Source: Acidimicrobiales bacterium | GTDB taxonomy: Bacteria; Actinomycetota; Acidimicrobiia; Acidimicrobiales; JAVJTC01 | NCBI GenBank assembly: GCA_040219085.1 | Contig: JAVJTC010000022.1 | Span: forward strand, 1 to 44,530 | Length of the DNA: 44,530 bases | Direction: 5' to 3' | Part shown: in pieces, positions 41,858-44,530 of the stretch | Numbering within the stretch: position 1 is the first letter of the stretch | Layout: each line of letters opens with the position of its first letter | Program-made: the position numbers and the translations under genes | Notes under the pieces: generated by a model | What the model was told of the DNA's origin: nothing | Databases searched by the model: none | The model's input: the letters and a program-made list of their open reading frames with translations, nothing else

Positions 41858-43162
41858 TCAGCCGACGCCCCACAGTGCGCGGAACTCGTCCTGGAAGCCC
41901 GGGACGCCAACGTAGGGCGAGTTGTAGCCCGCCTCCTCGTTGAACGCGATGGCGTCCGCGAGTCCCTGGGACCCCTGCACGAGGATCTCGGTCGGCAGGA
42001 GGGTGTCGGGGTTGCACCCGACGTCCTGGAGGATCCGCGCGTAGCAGTCGACCATGACGTAGCCGACATGGACCACGGGGTTTCCGCCCCACGCGAGCTC
42101 CCGGCCGTCCCGGACGTTGAGCAGGTTCCCGATGCCGGGATCGTGGCCCATGATCTTGACGGACTCGAGCAGTCCGGCTTCGTCGACCGCGTCGGCGAAC
42201 CCGAACGACTGGTCACCGAAGGAGAAGAACACGTAGAGGTTCTCGGCGTCGGACTGGTTCTGGATCTCGCTGATCAGCCGACCCGGGATCGCGCCCTCGA
42301 GGAGGTTCTGGATGGAGTGCTCCACCGTCACGAGCTCGCAGTTCGGGCAGTTCTCGTCGATCACGTCGGCCATCACGGTGTCGCGGAAGGCGATGATCGG
42401 GAAGTCCGGAATGGTCGAGTAGATGATCGTCGCGTTCCCGCCGCTGTCGGCGATGAGGTAGTTGACCATCATCTCCATGGCGAGCTGGGACTGGGCCTCG
42501 CAGCCGAAGCAGGCGTAGATCCCGTTCTCCTCACCGAGCGCGTCGTTGGTCGTGTAGCCGTCGAGGAACACCACGCCGGCATCCATGCCGGCGTCGATTG
42601 CCGTCTCCCACTCCGAGGCGGGGCGACCCGAGGTGCCGACCACGTCCGCGCCGGACTGGACGCCCTGGAGGTGGACCGAACCGACCTCTTCGGGGTTGCC
42701 CGGGTTGTACGGCACCCGCTGAAAGGTCCAGCCGAGGTCGGCGGAGGCGGCCTCGATGCCGTCGCCGATCGTGTTGCAGACCGGGAAGTTGCATTCGGCC
42801 CAGTAGAAGGTCACGTCCGAGGACGGGACCTCGGGCAGCGGCTCGGAGACGTTGATCGACGTCGGGGTCCCGAGGTAGTCGGCGATGAACGCCTCGGCCC
42901 GGGCCAGGCCCGCAGCTGCCGGGTCGTCGCCGCCGTCGTCGGATGTGCCGTCGTCGGTCGAGCCGTCGTCCGATGTGCCGTCGTCGGTCGAGCCGTCGTC
43001 GGTCGAGCCGTCGTCGCTGCTGCCGTCGTCGCTGCTGCCGTCGTCGGATGCTGCGCCGTCGTCACCTCCCGAGGACGTGTCGTCGTCGTCGCCACAGGCT
43101 GCGGCGATGAGCGAAAAGGTGAGTAGGACCGCGAGAAGTGCGGCCCAGCGTGAACGCTTCAT
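41858..43162 (-). CDS. Binding lipoprotein, paralog 1 (Type I periplasmic-binding fold)
   Basis: 434 residues. Signal peptide with lipobox LIAAAC, then GDDDD and a linker of DDGS/DDGT units to about residue 75, then a sugar-type periplasmic-binding domain (VTFYWAECNFPVCNTIGDGIEAA, WTFQRVPYNPGN, GADVVGTSGRP, ENCPNCELVTVEHS, LYVFFSFGDQSFGFADAV). Cys pairs CNFPVC, CFGC, CPNC are shared with the neighbour and suggest disulfides. ATG 43162 has GGAGGGG upstream. Part of a duplicate pair; no permease or ATPase visible. Confidence 0.85.
   Translation of the reverse strand: MKRSRWAALLAVLLTFSLIAAACGDDDDTSSGGDDGAASDDGSSDDGSSDDGSTDDGSTDDGTSDDGSTDDGTSDDGGDDPAAAGLARAEAFIADYLGTPTSINVSEPLPEVPSSDVTFYWAECNFPVCNTIGDGIEAASADLGWTFQRVPYNPGNPEEVGSVHLQGVQSGADVVGTSGRPASEWETAIDAGMDAGVVFLDGYTTNDALGEENGIYACFGCEAQSQLAMEMMVNYLIADSGGNATIIYSTIPDFPIIAFRDTVMADVIDENCPNCELVTVEHSIQNLLEGAIPGRLISEIQNQSDAENLYVFFSFGDQSFGFADAVDEAGLLESVKIMGHDPGIGNLLNVRDGRELAWGGNPVVHVGYVMVDCYARILQDVGCNPDTLLPTEILVQGSQGLADAIAFNEEAGYNSPYVGVPGFQDEFRALWGVG
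42930..43065 (-). repeat. 15-bp minisatellite in lipoprotein linker
   Basis: Repeats of a 15-bp unit such as GTCGTCGGTCGAGCC, with GTCGTCGGATGTGCC and GTCGTCGCTGCTGCC variants, encoding D-D-G-S/T-S/T/D. Copy number is likely to vary between strains. Confidence 0.75.
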
Positions 43163-43261
43163 GTGGAAGTCCCCTCCATGGATGGATCGCAGACGTTGCC
43201 TGCGACGGGAAAGTGTGGCGACGATCCGGCGTCGTGGCAAGTCACCCGGAGCCGGGACGCG

Positions 43262-43293
43262 GACCGGCGGCCCGCCGAAGCGGGCCGCCGGTC
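43262..43293 (-). terminator. Strong hairpin downstream of lipoprotein paralog 2
   Basis: 14-bp stem: GACCGGCGGCCCGC (43262-43275) with its complement (43280-43293), CGAA loop on the plus strand. It lies between the two paralogous genes, past the stop of the upstream one. No T-run follows, so it may act with a factor or stabilise mRNA 3' ends. A smaller GAGCC/GGCTC hairpin at 43303-43321 precedes it. Confidence 0.6.
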
Positions 43294-43319
43294 ACAGGGC
43301 TTCAGGAGCCGAAAGAGGC

Positions 43320-44530
43320 TCAGTTCAGCTGCCAGAGCTCCGTGAACTTCGCGATGAAGTCCGGATCACCGACGTACGGGGCGTTGACACCGGTCTCGGC
43401 CTGGAATGCCAGCGCGAGCGCGAGCCCCTCGGAGCCGGGCGTCAGGACCTGAGTCGGCAGCACCGTGTCCGGGTTGCACTCGACGCCCTGGGCGATGCGG
43501 GCGTAGCAGTCAACGAAGTTGAAGCCCACCTGGAAGACCGGGTTGCCGGTCCATGCGGCCTCGATGCCGGCATCGAGGTTGTTCAGCGACTCGATGATCG
43601 GATCGTGGCCGGTGATCTTCACCGCGTCGAGCAGGCCGACCTCTTCGAGTGCCGGCACGAAACCGAACGCCTGGTCGCCGAATGCGAACAGGATGTAGAG
43701 GTTCTCGGCGTCGGAGTTCTCCTGGATCTGGGCGATCAGGTTGCCTGGGATCGCACCCTCGAGCAGGTTCTGAACCGAGTGCTGCACCGTCACGAGGTTG
43801 CAGCCGGGGCAGTTCTCGGCGACCGTCGCCTCGACCACCGTGTCGCGGAAGGCGACGATCGGGAAGTCGGGAATGGTCGAGTAGAGAATCGTCGCGTTGC
43901 CACCGGAGTCGGCGATGACCCAGTTGGTGATGAGCTGCATCACGAGCTCCGAGTCCGCCTCGCAGCCGAAGCAGGACCAGATGCCGTTCTCGGCCTGCAG
44001 GACCGGGTTGCGGGTGTAGCTGTCGATGATGGGCACGCCGTTCTCGACGGCGAGGTCGGCCGCGGCCTCCCACTCCGAACGGGGACGGCCCGATGTCATC
44101 AGGACGTCGGCGCCGGTCTGGATGCCCTGGAGGTGGACCGAACCGACCTCTTCGGGGTTGCCCGGGTTGTAGGGAACCCGGTCGAGGTTCCAGCCGAGCA
44201 GTTCGGTGGCGGCCTCGATGCCGTCACCGATGGTGTTGCACACCGGGAAGCTGCACTCGGCCCAGTAGACGTCCACGCCTTCTTCGGGTCGGGCCGGAAG
44301 CGGCTCGGTGATGTTTGTCGACGTGGGCGTACCGCTGTACTGGGCGACGAAGTCGATCGCCCGCTGGAGCCCGGCGGCCGCCGGGTCGTCGCCACCGTCG
44401 TCGGCTGCTGCGCCGTCGTCGCCACCGTCGTCGGCTGCTGCGCCGTCGTCGCCCCCGTCGTCGGCTGCTGTGCCGTCGTCGCCACCGTCGTCGGCTGCTG
44501 TGCCGTCGTCGCCACCGTCGTCGGCTGCTG
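43320..44530 (-). CDS. Binding lipoprotein, paralog 2 (5' end beyond window)
   Basis: Same family and order of motifs as the neighbour at 41858: DVYWAECSFPVCNTIGDGIEAA, LDRVPYNPGNPEEVGSVHLQG, ENCPGCNLVTVQHS, LYILFAFGDQAFGFVPAL, TGHDPIIESLNNL. The frame continues upstream of the internal GTG at 44276 through RPEEG, TPTSTNIT and RAIDF into an Ala/Asp/Gly linker, and runs out of the window without a start, so the signal peptide is not visible. Cys pairs (CSFPVC, CFGC, CPGC) coincide with paralog 1. About two-thirds of aligned residues look identical by eye. Confidence 0.85.
   Translation of the reverse strand, partial: AADDGGDDGTAADDGGDDGTAADDGGDDGAAADDGGDDGAAADDGGDDPAAAGLQRAIDFVAQYSGTPTSTNITEPLPARPEEGVDVYWAECSFPVCNTIGDGIEAATELLGWNLDRVPYNPGNPEEVGSVHLQGIQTGADVLMTSGRPRSEWEAAADLAVENGVPIIDSYTRNPVLQAENGIWSCFGCEADSELVMQLITNWVIADSGGNATILYSTIPDFPIVAFRDTVVEATVAENCPGCNLVTVQHSVQNLLEGAIPGNLIAQIQENSDAENLYILFAFGDQAFGFVPALEEVGLLDAVKITGHDPIIESLNNLDAGIEAAWTGNPVFQVGFNFVDCYARIAQGVECNPDTVLPTQVLTPGSEGLALALAFQAETGVNAPYVGDPDFIAKFTELWQLN
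44385..44530 (-). repeat. 30-bp minisatellite in paralog 2 linker
   Basis: Unit GTCGTCGCCACCGTCG then TCGGCTGCTG(C/T)GCC, period exactly 30 bp, near-identical copies from 44385 to the window end (nearly five seen). It encodes AADDGGDDG(A/T). The unit differs from the 15-bp unit of the neighbouring paralog, so the linkers expanded independently. Confidence 0.85.

Noticed and set aside
41768-43126. 452-codon plus-strand frame over a binding lipoprotein
   Set aside because: Mirrors the DDGS repeats as Val/Gly/Ala runs; the minus-strand lipoprotein has a signal peptide, RBS and a paralog.
44385-44530. CRISPR-like 30-bp repeats
   Set aside because: In-frame coding minisatellite without spacers, inside a lipoprotein linker.
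1-44530. tRNA, rRNA or Sec-machinery genes
   Set aside because: Spacers are short and none shows a tRNA arm pattern or rRNA sequence; no selA, selB or selD motif was seen in the window.

Overview
The window is high-GC DNA (around 70 percent G+C by eye) with dense gene packing. Many start codons directly follow TAnnnT-type -10 boxes, and the gene families are actinobacterial: a CtpE-type P-ATPase, an MT0933-type antitoxin, mycofactocin-coupled dehydrogenases and a mycobacterial-style leucine catabolic cluster. I infer an actinobacterium, possibly of the Acidimicrobiia; the sequence alone does not fix the species. No tRNA, rRNA or CRISPR array was seen.

Layout. (1) 1-2160 is an accessory edge: an IS30-family transposase cut by the window start, a glycosyltransferase of lower GC, and a short 5' remnant of a methyltransferase gene. 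(2) 2193-5774, minus strand: universal stress protein, MATE exporter, CBS-domain protein and an AhpD-like protein whose reading frame crosses an in-frame TGA at the second position of a CxxC motif. A SECIS-like hairpin follows the TGA, so this looks like a selenoprotein. (3) 5894-12817: branched-chain amino-acid biosynthesis (ilvD, then ilvB-ilvN-ilvC behind a leader peptide and attenuator-like hairpins), with a NadD-like nucleotidyltransferase and an MFS transporter on the other strand. (4) 12818-26782: a tandem repeat, a branched-chain-type binding lipoprotein, a HerA-like ATPase, a solitary antitoxin-like protein, a 45-residue ORF behind an RBS-masking hairpin, CtpE, a Nudix hydrolase, two methyltransferases, a one-chain ETF beta-alpha fusion, a cyclic-nucleotide-binding-fold protein, a dienelactone hydrolase and small membrane proteins.

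(5) 26858-38570 is a leucine/branched-chain keto-acid catabolic cluster. Its gene content matches the Mycobacterium tuberculosis Rv2495c-Rv2504c region: bkdA, bkdB and bkdC, an acyl-CoA carboxylase carboxyltransferase, an acyl-CoA dehydrogenase, MaoC, a CitE-like lyase and both subunits of 3-oxoacid CoA-transferase. The biotin carboxylase gene of that region is absent. An acetoacetyl-CoA-synthetase-like protein that has lost its adenylation motifs and lid domain stands at one end. A TrmB-type regulator diverges from bkdA across a palindrome. (6) 38712-44530: a mycofactocin-coupled SDR, an NDMA-dependent alcohol dehydrogenase, a two-cupin protein and two paralogous binding lipoproteins with repetitive acidic linkers; the second runs off the window end.

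How the genes fit together: BCAA synthesis (ilv) and BCAA breakdown (bkd to SCOT) share the window. The fused ETF could take electrons from the acyl-CoA dehydrogenase. The last block reads as uptake plus oxidation of an unknown alcohol or aldehyde. The strongest unusual items are the predicted selenoprotein, the AACS-like pseudoenzyme, the in-frame repeats in the E2 linkers and the leaderless ilvB leader.
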